A DNA stretch of 64,000 nucleotides from Crossiella sp. SN42 (GCF_023897065.1 NZ_JAMHIV010000007.1:1-64000); one strand, 5' to 3'; counted from the first letter of the stretch, positions 1-8,414 are shown. Numbers and translations are program-made. The notes: generated by a model not told the origin, from the letters alone.

Positions 1-11
1 AACCGGCGCGG

Positions 12-560
12 CTAGCCCTTGTGCCGCTGGTAGTAGCGCGCCACCCGGGCCCGGTTGCCGCAGCGCTGCGCCGAGCACCACCGCCGCCGCGGATGGGCGG
101 GCAGGAACAGCAGCACGCAGTCCTCGCTCTCGCACTCCCGCACCCCGGCCACCGGCCCCGCGATCAGCTCCGCCACCGCCTCGGCCAGCTCCGCCCCCAC
201 CCGCTGCGCGGCCGAACCCGACCGGACCCGGCGCACCACCACCCCGCCGTCCCAGCTCAACTCCTGGTGCACCGGCGCGGCCCGCTGCAACTCGGTCAGT
301 CCCGGCAGCACCTCCGTCGGCGGCACCTGCCCCTGCCGCAGCGCCGCCACCGCGGCCGCCGCCAGCTCGCGCGCCGCGAACACCACCTCGCGCACCACCT
401 CGGTGTCCGGGGGCGCGGACAACCGGTCGGACTGCACGGCCAGCCACTCGCGCAGTCCCTCCGGTGTGGCCAGCAGGTCCACCGGCTCGCCGCCGAGGTG
501 CGGACGCGTGTTGAGCAGGTCCAACGCCAGCTGCTCACCGGTCAGCGGGAACTCCACCAT
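12..560 (-). CDS. CGNR zinc finger / ABATE-type putative regulator
   Basis: The product is about 182 aa when begun at the ATG that gives MVEFPLTG; codons further upstream are open but run into the divergent operator region. The C-terminus carries a Cys-rich zinc finger with CESEDC, then WCSAQRCGNRARV. CGNR followed by an arginine-rich tail is the signature of the CGNR zinc-finger family, often annotated as ABATE-domain stress-related transcriptional regulators. The N-terminal part has the family's LALDLLNT element. It is divergent from the alpha/beta hydrolase gene across an 82-bp gap holding an inverted repeat, so it plausibly controls that gene and itself. The family assignment is firm; target and signal are unknown. 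Confidence 0.85.
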   Translation of the reverse strand: MVEFPLTGEQLALDLLNTRPHLGGEPVDLLATPEGLREWLAVQSDRLSAPPDTEVVREVVFAARELAAAAVAALRQGQVPPTEVLPGLTELQRAAPVHQELSWDGGVVVRRVRSGSAAQRVGAELAEAVAELIAGPVAGVRECESEDCVLLFLPAHPRRRWCSAQRCGNRARVARYYQRHKG

Positions 561-588
561 GTACCTAATGCTACCGCACCGCCTTGAC

Positions 589-616
589 GCATTAGTCGAC
601 AACGGTCTACTAATGC
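589..616. promoter_or_regulatory. Inverted repeat between CGNR gene and hydrolase (candidate operator)
   Basis: GCATTAGT at 589-596 is mirrored exactly by ACTAATGC at 609-616 with a 12-bp spacer. The repeat lies between two divergent starts (560 on minus, 643 on plus) and is much more AT-rich than its surroundings. That fits a regulator site overlapping one or both promoters. The binding protein is inferred to be the neighbouring CGNR regulator. Confidence 0.5.
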
Positions 617-642
617 ATCAAGCGACCAGAAAGGCATGTGAC

Positions 643-1512
643 ATGACCGCGCTGACCCTGCCCCGGATCACCCACCGGCACGTCGAGGTGGACGGACTGC
701 GGATCTTCTACCGGGAGGCCGGCCCGGCCGAGGCGCCCACCTTGCTGCTGCTGCACGGTTTCCCGACCGCCTCGCACCAGTTCCGCCGCCTGTTCGAGGC
801 CCTCGGCTCCGACTACCACCTCATCGCCCCCGACCTGCCCGGCTTCGGCCACAGCGACACCCCGGACCCGGCCGAGTTCGCCTACACCTTCGACCACCTC
901 GCCGAAGTGATCACCGGCTTTGTCGACGCATTGGACCTGCGCCGCTACGCCCTCTACGTCTTCGACTACGGCGCACCGGTCGGCTTCCGCCTCGCCGAGG
1001 CCAGGCCGGAGCGGGTCGCCGGACTCGTGGTGCAGAACGGCAACGCCTACCAGCAGGGCATCTCCGCACTGTTCCAGCAGCTCCTCGACCTGCGCCCGGA
1101 CCAGCCCGGCGCCGAGGAGGTCCTGCTGCGCGAGGTCTCCAGCGGCTCGCTCGACCTGCAGTACCTCACCGGCGTGCGCGACCGCTCGCTGGTCGACCCG
1201 GACGGTCCCGCCCTGGACCAGCGGCTGCTCGACCTGCCACTGCACCAGCGGGTCCAGGTCCAGTTGATGTTCGACTACCACCGCAACCTGGAGCGCTACC
1301 CGGACTGGCAGCACTGGCTGCGCACGCACACCCCGCCCACGCTGATCACCTGGGGCCGGGCCGACCCGTTCTTCACCGAGGCCGGCGCGCACGCCTACCT
1401 CCGCGATCTTCCGGAGGCCGAGCTGCACCTCTTCGACACCGGTCACTTCGCCCTGGAGGAGCGTCTGCAGGAAATCGCGACGCTCATCGCGGAGTTCCTG
1501 GACAAGCTCTGA
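643..1512 (+). CDS. Alpha/beta-fold hydrolase, haloalkane dehalogenase/epoxide hydrolase-like (Asp nucleophile)
   Basis: This is a 289-aa alpha/beta hydrolase. It has an HGFP oxyanion motif near His38, a nucleophile elbow reading VFDYG with an acidic residue at about Asp108 where esterases carry Ser, and a C-terminal GHFALE catalytic histidine near residue 268. An Asp nucleophile is characteristic of haloalkane dehalogenases, epoxide hydrolases and related C-X/C-O hydrolases. Epoxide hydrolases usually also show paired tyrosines in the cap, which I cannot place here. There is no signal peptide, so it is probably cytoplasmic. It is divergent from the CGNR regulator and followed by a strong terminator. 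The substrate is unknown. Confidence 0.85.
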   Translation: MTALTLPRITHRHVEVDGLRIFYREAGPAEAPTLLLLHGFPTASHQFRRLFEALGSDYHLIAPDLPGFGHSDTPDPAEFAYTFDHLAEVITGFVDALDLRRYALYVFDYGAPVGFRLAEARPERVAGLVVQNGNAYQQGISALFQQLLDLRPDQPGAEEVLLREVSSGSLDLQYLTGVRDRSLVDPDGPALDQRLLDLPLHQRVQVQLMFDYHRNLERYPDWQHWLRTHTPPTLITWGRADPFFTEAGAHAYLRDLPEAELHLFDTGHFALEERLQEIATLIAEFLDKL

Positions 1513-1524
1513 CCTGCATGAACG

Positions 1525-1557
1525 GGGCCGGTCGCGCGATCCTTGCGCGACCGGCCC
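1525..1557 (+). terminator. Rho-independent-type hairpin after hydrolase
   Basis: A perfect 13-bp GC-rich stem (1525-1537 with 1545-1557) encloses a 7-nt loop, 12 bases after the hydrolase stop. The following TATCTA is only weakly T-rich, as is common for actinobacterial terminators. Confidence 0.75.
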
Positions 1558-1561
1558 TATC

Positions 1562-1579
1562 TACGTACACTCATACGTA
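1562..1579. promoter_or_regulatory. Paired TACGTA palindromes upstream of EXLDI gene
   Basis: Two identical self-palindromic hexamers TACGTA (1562-1567 and 1574-1579) are separated by 6 bp, so their centres are 12 bp apart. They sit about 35-50 bp before the GTG start at 1614. In this GC-rich context such an AT-rich doublet is a plausible operator/promoter for the EXLDI-exporter genes. No regulator gene lies immediately adjacent. Confidence 0.45.
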
Positions 1580-1613
1580 TAGCAGGCCGAGGGGTGGGGG
1601 TTAGGATGCTGTC

Positions 1614-2180
1614 GTGCCGAACAAGACGATCTACGTTTCCGGTGATGACCTGGAGCTGTTCGCCCGAGCGCAGGAGCTCGCCGGGGGCAGCCTCTCCGCC
1701 GCGATCGTGGCCGCGCTGCGCCGGTACGTGGACATGGAAGAGGGCAGGGCCGCCGGTTTTGACGAGGTCGTGGTCAAGGTCGGGCCCGGCGTCGGCCGCA
1801 AGGTGCGCTTCTCCGGCGTGCTGCTCGGCGAGTGGGGCAAGGCCAGCGACCATCGGGTCGAGGTGTACCGGGTCTACCGCTCGCGCACCGGCAAGTTCGT
1901 GCTGCACATCGACCGCTCGCCGGAGTGGACCGCTGGCGAGCCGGGTAGTGAGGGCACCGGGCCGGCCGAGGGCTGGCGCGGCCTGATCGGCATGGGCCAG
2001 AACCAGAGCTGGTCCAGCTTCCTCGGCCTCAGCGAGCAGACCTGGGGCTTCAACGAGGGCGAGGCCACCCTTGAGGTGGTCGAGACCGTGGCCGAACTGC
2101 AGGCCAAGATCCCGGCCGAGCTGTACAGCCTGATCGCCAGGGCCGCCGAACAGCCGCCCGTCGAGGACCTCGACATCTGA
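1614..2180 (+). CDS. EXLDI family protein
   Basis: A 188-aa protein starting at GTG that ends in EDLDI, matching the E-x-L-D-I C-terminal signature that gives the EXLDI family its name. The N-terminus (MPNKTIYVSGDDLELFARAQ, then an Ala-rich helix) looks like a ribbon-helix-helix-style start, which suggests DNA binding. The middle has aromatic/Gly-rich segments such as the WSSFLGLSEQTWGFN stretch. The molecular function of the family is not established. It lies 120 bp before a DrrA/DrrB-like ABC exporter on the same strand and may regulate or accompany it. The start is supported by the TACGTA doublet upstream. Confidence 0.85.
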   Translation: MPNKTIYVSGDDLELFARAQELAGGSLSAAIVAALRRYVDMEEGRAAGFDEVVVKVGPGVGRKVRFSGVLLGEWGKASDHRVEVYRVYRSRTGKFVLHIDRSPEWTAGEPGSEGTGPAEGWRGLIGMGQNQSWSSFLGLSEQTWGFNEGEATLEVVETVAELQAKIPAELYSLIARAAEQPPVEDLDI

Positions 2181-2299
2181 TCCACCGCTTCCACCCGCGG
2201 TAGTTCCGCCCGGCTGAGCACGCCGGGTCTCTTCGCGCTGCCCATCAAGGGCCGAGCGCGCCCATCGACATTCGCAAACGGAAACGAAGTGAGCACATC

Positions 2300-3265
2300 A
2301 TGACAGTCACGTCCGCCCGGTCGGCGATCACGGTGACCGGCCTGCACAAGTCCTTCGGCGAGCACGTGGTGCTCGACGGCCTGGAGCTGGACGTCGCCGA
2401 GAGCACGGTCTTCGCCCTGCTCGGCCCCAACGGCGCGGGCAAGACCACCGCGGTGCGCATCCTGTCCACGCTGATCAGCCCGGACCGCGGACAGCTGAGC
2501 GTGGCCGGGCACGACGTGGTCGCCGACCCGGCCGGAGTGCGCGCCGCGATCGGGGTCACCGGGCAGTTCTCCGCGGTGGACAACCTGCTCACCGGCCGGG
2601 AGAACCTCCAGCTGATGGCCGACCTCAACCACCTGCCCACCCCGGCAGGCCGCCGCCGCGCCGCCGAGCTGCTGGCCAAGTTCGACCTGGTCCAGGCCGC
2701 GGACAAGCTCGCGGCCACCTACTCCGGTGGCATGCGCAGGCGGCTGGACCTGGCCATGACCCTGGTCGGCTCGCCGCGGGTGATCTTCCTGGACGAGCCC
2801 ACCACCGGGCTGGACCCGCGCAGCAGGCACACCATGTGGGAGATCATCCGCGAGCTGGTCGCCGAGCAGGGCGTGACCCTGTTCCTGACCACCCAGTACC
2901 TGGAGGAGGCCGACCAGCTCGCCGACCGGATCGCCGTGCTCGACCACGGCAGGCTGGTCGCCGAGGGCACGGCGGAGGAGCTCAAGCGCCGCATCCCCGG
3001 CGGGTTCGTCCAGCTGCGCTTCCCCAGCCAGTACCAGCTGGCCGCCGCCGAGCGGATCTTCCCGGCGGGCACGCCCGATCCGCAGTCGCTGACCCTGCAG
3101 GTCCCCGGCGACGGCAGCGTGCTGGAGCTGCGCGCCGTGCTGGACCGGCTCGACAGCAACCGCGTCGAGGTCGACCGGCTCACCGTGCACACCCCCGACC
3201 TCGACGACGTCTTCTTCGCCCTCACCGGCCACGCGGCCGACGCTGACAAGGAACCCGCCCGATGA
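2300..3265 (+). CDS. DrrA-like ABC transporter ATP-binding protein
   Basis: A 321-aa ABC ATPase: Walker A GPNGAGKTT at residues 42-50, signature SGGM near 142, and Walker B VIFLDEPTTGLDP near 160. The QYLEEADQLADRIAVLDHG segment and a C-terminal extension of about 80 residues are typical of the daunorubicin-resistance DrrA class. It would energise the permease encoded next, with which it overlaps by ATGA, implying coupled translation. Such pairs export drugs, lipids or glycolipids; the substrate cannot be read from the sequence. An EXLDI gene precedes it. Confidence 0.93.
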   Translation: MTVTSARSAITVTGLHKSFGEHVVLDGLELDVAESTVFALLGPNGAGKTTAVRILSTLISPDRGQLSVAGHDVVADPAGVRAAIGVTGQFSAVDNLLTGRENLQLMADLNHLPTPAGRRRAAELLAKFDLVQAADKLAATYSGGMRRRLDLAMTLVGSPRVIFLDEPTTGLDPRSRHTMWEIIRELVAEQGVTLFLTTQYLEEADQLADRIAVLDHGRLVAEGTAEELKRRIPGGFVQLRFPSQYQLAAAERIFPAGTPDPQSLTLQVPGDGSVLELRAVLDRLDSNRVEVDRLTVHTPDLDDVFFALTGHAADADKEPAR

Positions 3266-4056
3266 GCACGATGACCCTGACCGCCCGGCCCGCCACCATC
3301 CGCGACTCGCTGACCATGCTGCGCAGGGACCTGCGGCACGCCCAGCGCTATCCGCTGATGACCGTGGCCACGGTGATGATGCCGCTGTTGATGATGCTGC
3401 TGTTCGGCTTCGTCTTCGGCAACGCGATGAGCCCGCTCACCGGGTCCGGCAACTACCTCAACTACCTCACCCCCGGCATCGTGCTGATGGCCATCGGCGC
3501 CGCCAGCGGCAGCGCGGTGGCGATCAAGGTCTGCTCGGACATGCAGCAGGGCATCATCGCCCGGTTCCGCACCATGTCGATCAGCCGCAGCTCGGTGCTG
3601 ATCGGCCAGGTGCTGGGCGGGCTGCTGCGCACCCTGGTCAGCGTCACGCTGATCATCCTGCTGGCCCTGCTGATGGGCTTCCGGCCGACCGCCGGACCGG
3701 GGGAGTGGCTGGCGGTGTTCGGCCTGGTCACGCTGGTGATCGTGGCCTTCACCTGGCTCGCGGTGGCCATCGGCCTGGTGGCCAAGACCGAGGGCGGGGC
3801 CAACACCGCGGCCTTCCCGCTGCAGTTCCTGCCCTTCCTGAGCAGCGCGTTCATCCCGCCGGCCGCCATGTCCGACGGGGTGGCGCTGGTCGCCCAGTAC
3901 CAGCCGTTCACCCCCATCGTGGACACCCTGCGCGGGCTGCTCACCGGCACCCCGATCGGCTACAGCTGGCTGATCGCGATCGCCTGGTGCCTCGGACTGG
4001 CGATCTTCGGCGCGGTGATGGCGGTCCGGCTCTACAACCGCGATTCGTCGCAGTAA
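3262..4056 (+). CDS. DrrB-like ABC-2 type transporter permease
   Basis: A 264-aa integral membrane protein of the ABC-2 permease type with about six hydrophobic segments (for example MTVATVMMPLLMMLLFGFVFG and LVSVTLIILLALLMGF). The C-terminal YQPFTPIVDTLRGLL motif is characteristic of DrrB-like permeases. The start codon overlaps the stop of the ATPase gene (ATGA), so the two form one exporter. A 21-bp hairpin follows about 60 bp downstream and probably ends the transcript. The transported compound is unknown. Confidence 0.92.
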   Translation: MSTMTLTARPATIRDSLTMLRRDLRHAQRYPLMTVATVMMPLLMMLLFGFVFGNAMSPLTGSGNYLNYLTPGIVLMAIGAASGSAVAIKVCSDMQQGIIARFRTMSISRSSVLIGQVLGGLLRTLVSVTLIILLALLMGFRPTAGPGEWLAVFGLVTLVIVAFTWLAVAIGLVAKTEGGANTAAFPLQFLPFLSSAFIPPAAMSDGVALVAQYQPFTPIVDTLRGLLTGTPIGYSWLIAIAWCLGLAIFGAVMAVRLYNRDSSQ

Positions 4057-4114
4057 CGTAACGTCGCACAAACACAACGCAAACCAAACTCAGTTCGACT
4101 CGATCAACCCGACC

Positions 4115-4165
4115 AGCCCTGGTTGACCGCCGATAATGTTCACTTATCGGAGGTCAACCAGGGCT
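4115..4165. terminator. Long hairpin terminator after ABC exporter
   Basis: Arms 4115-4136 and 4144-4165 pair almost perfectly (about 22 bp with a single G-A mismatch) around a 7-nt loop and are followed by TTTCG on the plus side. This is among the longest hairpins in the window. It separates the exporter genes from the coiled-coil gene. Confidence 0.75.
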
Positions 4166-4252
4166 TTCGTCTACGATGCCCAATCGCTCCGATTGGATTT
4201 CGTTTCGTGTCGTTACGTGTGCGCGCGACGGAAGTAACGCTACGATTCTCCG

Positions 4253-5398
4253 GTGACCGTCGAAGTCAGCCGCGAGCCCGGAATATGCAACTACCCGGGC
4301 TGCACCCGCCCGATCGCCCGCACCGGCGGCCCAGGGCGCCCCTCGGAGTACTGCGACCTGCCCGAACACACCCGCTGGCGGGCCTGGCGGGAACGACAGC
4401 GGCTGCAACAGGGCGAGGAAGCAGCCGAATCCATCGTCACCGTGACGAAACAAACTGGACCAGTGACAGCGGCCCGACTACGCGCTGACGAGCTTCTGAC
4501 CCAGTTCCGCACGCTGGCCGGCCAGCTGAACCAGACCCTCAACTCCGCGGTCACCGAACTGTCCACCCTGGCTGACCCCAGCGCCGCCGAAGCCCAGGTG
4601 CAGGCGGTCCAGGCCGACGCCGCCCGCCGGATCGCCGAGGCCGAGGCCACCGCGGTCGCCGCCGAAGCGGCCCGCCGGGAAGCCGAGACTGCCAGGGCCC
4701 AGGCCGAAGCCGCCGCGGACGACGCGGCCAGCGCCGCCGAGGCCGCGGAGCAGGAAGCGATCACCGCGCTGGCCGCCCGGGACCACGCCGAAGCCCAGGC
4801 CGAGGCCGCCACCCGCCAGGCCGCCGAGGAGGTGCTGGCCGCCCGCAACGAGGCCGAGGTGCTGATCAAGGGCGTGCGCCGGGAGGCCGCTGCCGAGATC
4901 GACCGCGTCCAGCAGGAGGCGGTGGCCCAGGCCGAGCAGGCCCGTCGCCAGGCGGCCAAGGACGTGGAGGCGGCTCAGCGGGAGGCCGCCGCCTCGGTGG
5001 CCCAGGTGCAGCGGGACGCCCAGTCCGCGGTTGAACGCGCCCAGCGCGAAGCCACCAACGCCGTGGCCCAGGCCAGGAAGGAGGCCATCACCGCCACCGA
5101 GCAGGCCGACCGGGCCGCCCAGGTCCGCATCACCGCCGCGGACCAAGCCCGCGCCCAGGCCGAGGTCCGTGCCGAACGCGCCGAGCAGACCGCCGAGGAC
5201 GCCCGCGCTGAGCTGGACCGACTCCGCCAGGAACTCCGCGAGCTGCGGGAGGGCCACGCCCGCGAGCTGGCGGCCGCGGTCGAACAGGCCCGCGCCACCG
5301 CCGAGGAACGCCTGGCCGCGCTGGACGAGGCCCGCGCCCAGACCCTGGCCCGCGCCGAACGCGCCGAGCGGCAACTCGACCAGTTGATGTCCAAGTGA
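4253..5398 (+). CDS. Long coiled-coil protein with N-terminal Cys/His motif
   Basis: A 381-aa protein beginning at GTG. Residues about 10-45 contain CNYPGC, then YC and a following His (a C-x4-C-type putative metal knuckle), and a basic RAWRERQR segment. From about residue 75 to the end the sequence is almost uninterrupted Ala/Glu/Gln/Arg heptad repeat (AEAQAEA, ARAQAEA, AERAERQ) predicting a very long coiled coil. There is no membrane segment or signal peptide. The architecture, a small nucleic-acid-binding head plus a long coil, recalls KfrA-type plasmid proteins and other filament or scaffold proteins, but I do not recognise the family with certainty. It stands alone after a strong terminator. 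An inverted repeat CGTTAC/GTAACG (4211-4216, 4234-4239) lies in its promoter region. Confidence 0.75.
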   Translation: MTVEVSREPGICNYPGCTRPIARTGGPGRPSEYCDLPEHTRWRAWRERQRLQQGEEAAESIVTVTKQTGPVTAARLRADELLTQFRTLAGQLNQTLNSAVTELSTLADPSAAEAQVQAVQADAARRIAEAEATAVAAEAARREAETARAQAEAAADDAASAAEAAEQEAITALAARDHAEAQAEAATRQAAEEVLAARNEAEVLIKGVRREAAAEIDRVQQEAVAQAEQARRQAAKDVEAAQREAAASVAQVQRDAQSAVERAQREATNAVAQARKEAITATEQADRAAQVRITAADQARAQAEVRAERAEQTAEDARAELDRLRQELRELREGHARELAAAVEQARATAEERLAALDEARAQTLARAERAERQLDQLMSK

Positions 5399-5456
5399 GG
5401 ATTCGGGTCTGTTCGAATCACTAACGCCGCAGGTCAGCGCGATCTAGCATCCGGTC

Positions 5457-6377
5457 ATGCTGCTTCGACGGGTATTACGTGTGATCACGGCCGCCGCACT
5501 GGCCGTCCCACTGGCACTGGCCGGTGTCACCGGGACGGCCTCGGCCGAGCCGACGCCTGCACGGCAACTGATGTTCTTCAACCACGGCTACGGGGTGGTC
5601 GACCGAGAGACCGCCGACGCCATCGAGCACTCCGCCTACCTGCGGGAGTTCGCCAGCTTCCACGTGCGCACCACCACCGGTGCGGGCGGGCAGACCTGGA
5701 CCGGCCGCTACCTGATGGGCCGCGAGACCTACTTCGAGATGTTCGGGGTCGGCGACCTGCCCGGCGAGGACGGCAAGCTCGGCATGACCGGCTTCGGCGT
5801 CTCCACCGAGAACGCCGGCGAGCTGGAGAAGGTGCGCCAGCGCCTGCGCGACCAGGGCGTGAAGCCGGTGGAGTTCCAGCAGACCAGGGACTTCGGCGAC
5901 GGCGTGCCGGTGCCCTGGTTCGACGCCATCTTCACCAGCCCCGAGCAGTACGAGTCGCTCAACGCCTGGGGCATGGAGTACCGCGAGGAGTACCTCAGCG
6001 ATCCGCGCACCAAGATCCGGCCCGCCGCCTACCCCGGCGAGGTCAGCAGGGACCGCTACCTCAACGAGGACTACCAGAAGCACCTGATGCGGGACGTCTC
6101 CGCGATGCACATCGGTATCACCGCGCGCGACCTGAAGGTGACGCTGCCGCTGCTGACCGCGGGCGGTTTTGTGGTCACCCCCTTCCCCGGTGGCGTGCTG
6201 GTGACCCGCGGTGGCACCACGATGCGCCTGGAGGCCGTGCCGCAGGACCAGATCGGCCTGCGCATGGTCGAGTTCACCCTGAACCGGGACCTGGGCGCGC
6301 GTCAGGTGGTGCCGATCGGCCGTTCGACCCTGACCGTCGGCCCCGGCACCCGCGCCGTGTGGACCTTCCAGCGGTGA
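5457..6377 (+). CDS. Secreted DUF5829 family protein
   Basis: A 306-aa protein with a clear Sec signal peptide (residues 1-30, basic start, hydrophobic core, ASA cleavage site). The mature part begins with the LMFFNHGYGVVDRETADAIE element of the DUF5829 family. The fold appears related to VOC/glyoxalase-like proteins (paired beta-alpha units, RYLMGRETYFEMFG), and members are exported, but no reaction is established. It is monocistronic or possibly continues into the YrdC-like frame that follows its stop in the same reading frame. Confidence 0.75.
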   Translation: MLLRRVLRVITAAALAVPLALAGVTGTASAEPTPARQLMFFNHGYGVVDRETADAIEHSAYLREFASFHVRTTTGAGGQTWTGRYLMGRETYFEMFGVGDLPGEDGKLGMTGFGVSTENAGELEKVRQRLRDQGVKPVEFQQTRDFGDGVPVPWFDAIFTSPEQYESLNAWGMEYREEYLSDPRTKIRPAAYPGEVSRDRYLNEDYQKHLMRDVSAMHIGITARDLKVTLPLLTAGGFVVTPFPGGVLVTRGGTTMRLEAVPQDQIGLRMVEFTLNRDLGARQVVPIGRSTLTVGPGTRAVWTFQR

Positions 6378-6431
6378 CCTGCCATCACTGACCTGGTCCG
6401 GGCGGCGGCCGCGCTGGCCAGTGGCGCGGCG

Positions 6432-7055
6432 GTGGTGCTGCCCAACCCGCACCCGCTCACCTCGGTGGTGGCCGCCACCACCGCCGAGGCGGTCAACGCG
6501 GCCAAGGGCCGCCCGGCAGGCCAGGCGGTGGCGTTGTGGCTGGTCGAGGACGGGCCGTGGGCGGAGTTCGCCGCGGCACTGGACCTCGATCCGCACCAGG
6601 TCACCTGGGCCAGGGAGCTTTTGGCCCAGGAACGGGTGACCGCGCTGCTGCCGGTCACCCGCACCGCGCCGGACTGGGTCCAGGAGGCGGCGCGGGACGG
6701 GTTTGTGCTCGTGTTCGGCTCCTGCTGGGCGCCGTTGCGGCCGCTGCTCACCCACCCGCTGCGGGTGAGCAGCGCCAACCGCACCGGACACGCCCCGGTT
6801 GCCGGACCGGCGGCCGCGCGGGCGGAGTTCCCGCCGGAGGTGCACGTGCTGGCTGCCGGGGACGGCCGCCCCGCGCAGGACAGGCGCGCCACCACCACCG
6901 TGCGCCTGACCAGAGCCGGGATCGAGCACCTCCGGCCAGGCGCGCAGTGCCACGCGCACGGCGGAGCGGCTGCCTATCTGGAATACCTGCGCGAACAACG
7001 TGCTGCCGGATGTCGAGAACGCGGCGATGGCTCCGTCCCAGGGTTGAGAACCTGA
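6432..7055 (+). CDS. Divergent Sua5/YciO/YrdC-like protein, uncertain start
   Basis: A 207-aa frame with features of the YrdC fold: VSSANRTGHAPV matches the family's SSANxSG nucleotide-binding element, and AAKGRP resembles its KxR region. The usual N-terminal PTDTVYGL is replaced by PNPHPLTS. Codons between the preceding stop (6375-6377) and the first GTG at 6432 translate as a good family N-terminus (ITDLVRAAAALASGAAVV) but contain no ATG/GTG/TTG. Translation may therefore begin at an unusual codon such as ATC at 6384 by coupling, or the protein is N-terminally trimmed. YrdC proteins make threonylcarbamoyl-AMP or hydrolyse carbamoyl adducts; loss of the canonical motif makes that role doubtful here. 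Confidence 0.6.
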   Translation: MVLPNPHPLTSVVAATTAEAVNAAKGRPAGQAVALWLVEDGPWAEFAAALDLDPHQVTWARELLAQERVTALLPVTRTAPDWVQEAARDGFVLVFGSCWAPLRPLLTHPLRVSSANRTGHAPVAGPAAARAEFPPEVHVLAAGDGRPAQDRRATTTVRLTRAGIEHLRPGAQCHAHGGAAAYLEYLREQRAAGCRERGDGSVPGLRT

Positions 7056-7072
7056 GGACGAGAGGAACGGCC

Positions 7073-7570
7073 ATGCACGCCAACGAGATCACCGAGGTCC
7101 TGAACCGGCCGATCAGCCAGGAGCTGCTGGCCCGGGACCTGACCCGCCTGGCCTACGTGGCCAAGGACGGCACCCCCCGCAACGTGCCGATCGGATTCAC
7201 CTGGAACGGCGCCGAGATCGTCATGTGCACCAGCACGAACGCCCCGAAGCTGGCCTCGCTGCGGGCGAACCCGATGGTGGCCCTCACCATCGACACCGAG
7301 GTGCACCCGCCCAAGCTCCTGCTCATCCGCGGCCGGGCCGAGCTGGACGTGGTGGAGGGGATCCCGGCGGAGTACTTGGAGATGAACGGCAGCTACCAGA
7401 TGACGCCCGAGCAGCGGGTGGTGTGGGAGGCCGAGGTCCGCTCGCTCTATGACGGCATGGTCCGGATCGTGGTGACCCCGACCTGGGTGAAGCTGATCGA
7501 CTTCGAGACCACCCTGCCCAGCCCGGTGGAGGAGCTGATCCGGCAGCGGGCCGAGCGCCGGCCCGCCTAG
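7073..7570 (+). CDS. Pyridoxamine 5'-phosphate oxidase family (PPOX/split-barrel) protein
   Basis: A 165-aa protein with the split-barrel flavin-binding pattern: a strand-rich start with LARDLTRLAYVAKDGTPRNVP, MCTSTNAPKLASLRANP, then VALTIDTE and LLLIRGRAELD. A GAGGACGAGAGG Shine-Dalgarno region precedes the ATG. Members bind FMN or F420 and reduce or oxidise small substrates, or act as heme-utilising proteins; specificity is not visible. The stop codon interlocks with the stop of the convergent hydrolase gene (CTAG at 7567-7570). Confidence 0.85.
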   Translation: MHANEITEVLNRPISQELLARDLTRLAYVAKDGTPRNVPIGFTWNGAEIVMCTSTNAPKLASLRANPMVALTIDTEVHPPKLLLIRGRAELDVVEGIPAEYLEMNGSYQMTPEQRVVWEAEVRSLYDGMVRIVVTPTWVKLIDFETTLPSPVEELIRQRAERRPA

Positions 7571-8379
7571 GCCGGGCCGGGCGCGGCGACCTCGCGGATG
7601 GCCCCGGCGATGGCGCGGAAGTCCTTGCGCAGGATGGATCCGTGCGTGCTGGCGACCTTGGCGTGGATCTTGATGTGCGGGTTGCGGGCGGTCACCTTGG
7701 ACAGGCTGGCGCGGATCAGCTCCTGCTCATCGCCCTTGCTGCCGAAGGACGATCCCGAGGCGTTCACGTACCGGGCCGGGACGATGATCTCGTCCAGCAC
7801 CGGGCCCAGGACGCTCTCCCGGGCGAGCCTGCCGACCTCGATGTTGCTCTCCGCCATCTGGGCACCGGTCATCGTCGGCGTCAGCCGCGCCAGGCGCAGC
7901 GGCAGCATGGCCACACTCAGCCACCGCCACAGTTTCCGGATCCGCTGCGCCATGGCCTCGTCGTACCAGTCGTAGGGCTGCGCGCCCTCGACGAACACCG
8001 CGCCCACGGTGCGGCCGGGGTTGCGGCTGGCCCAGTGCGCCGCGACGAACGCGCCGTAGGACCAGCCCACCACCAGCGCCCGATCCACGCCCCTGGCCGC
8101 GAGCACGGCGTCGACGTCGCGGACGTTGGTCTCGAAGGAGTAGTCCGCCGAACGCTTGGACTTGCCGCGGGCCCGCATGTCGTAGGTGATGTGCCGCCAA
8201 CCGGGCCCCAGCTCGGCGATGGTCCGTCGCCAGTGCACCTGCGAGGCCATGTGGCCGTTGAGGTAGAGCACCGGGATGCCGGGACCGCCGGTGTCGGTGA
8301 CGGCCAGGGCCGTGTCGTCCACCGGGACCATGCCGGTCCACTTCGCGGTCTTCGGGGCTGTCTCGTTCGCCTCGGCCAT
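7567..8379 (-). CDS. Alpha/beta-fold hydrolase (Ser nucleophile)
   Basis: A 270-aa hydrolase with nucleophile elbow GWSYG at Ser107, an LYLNGHMAS oxyanion loop near residue 40, DMRARGKSKRS after strand 4 and a C-terminal STHGSI region for the catalytic His. A cap insertion lies around residues 130-200. There is no signal peptide. The likely activity is ester or amide hydrolysis with unknown substrate. It is convergent with the PPOX gene. The 78-bp leader upstream holds an inverted repeat at 8415-8447. Confidence 0.87.
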   Translation of the reverse strand: MAEANETAPKTAKWTGMVPVDDTALAVTDTGGPGIPVLYLNGHMASQVHWRRTIAELGPGWRHITYDMRARGKSKRSADYSFETNVRDVDAVLAARGVDRALVVGWSYGAFVAAHWASRNPGRTVGAVFVEGAQPYDWYDEAMAQRIRKLWRWLSVAMLPLRLARLTPTMTGAQMAESNIEVGRLARESVLGPVLDEIIVPARYVNASGSSFGSKGDEQELIRASLSKVTARNPHIKIHAKVASTHGSILRKDFRAIAGAIREVAAPGPA

Positions 8380-8414
8380 GGTCAGCTGCTCCTTGCGCTA
8401 CTTGGTGTCACTGA

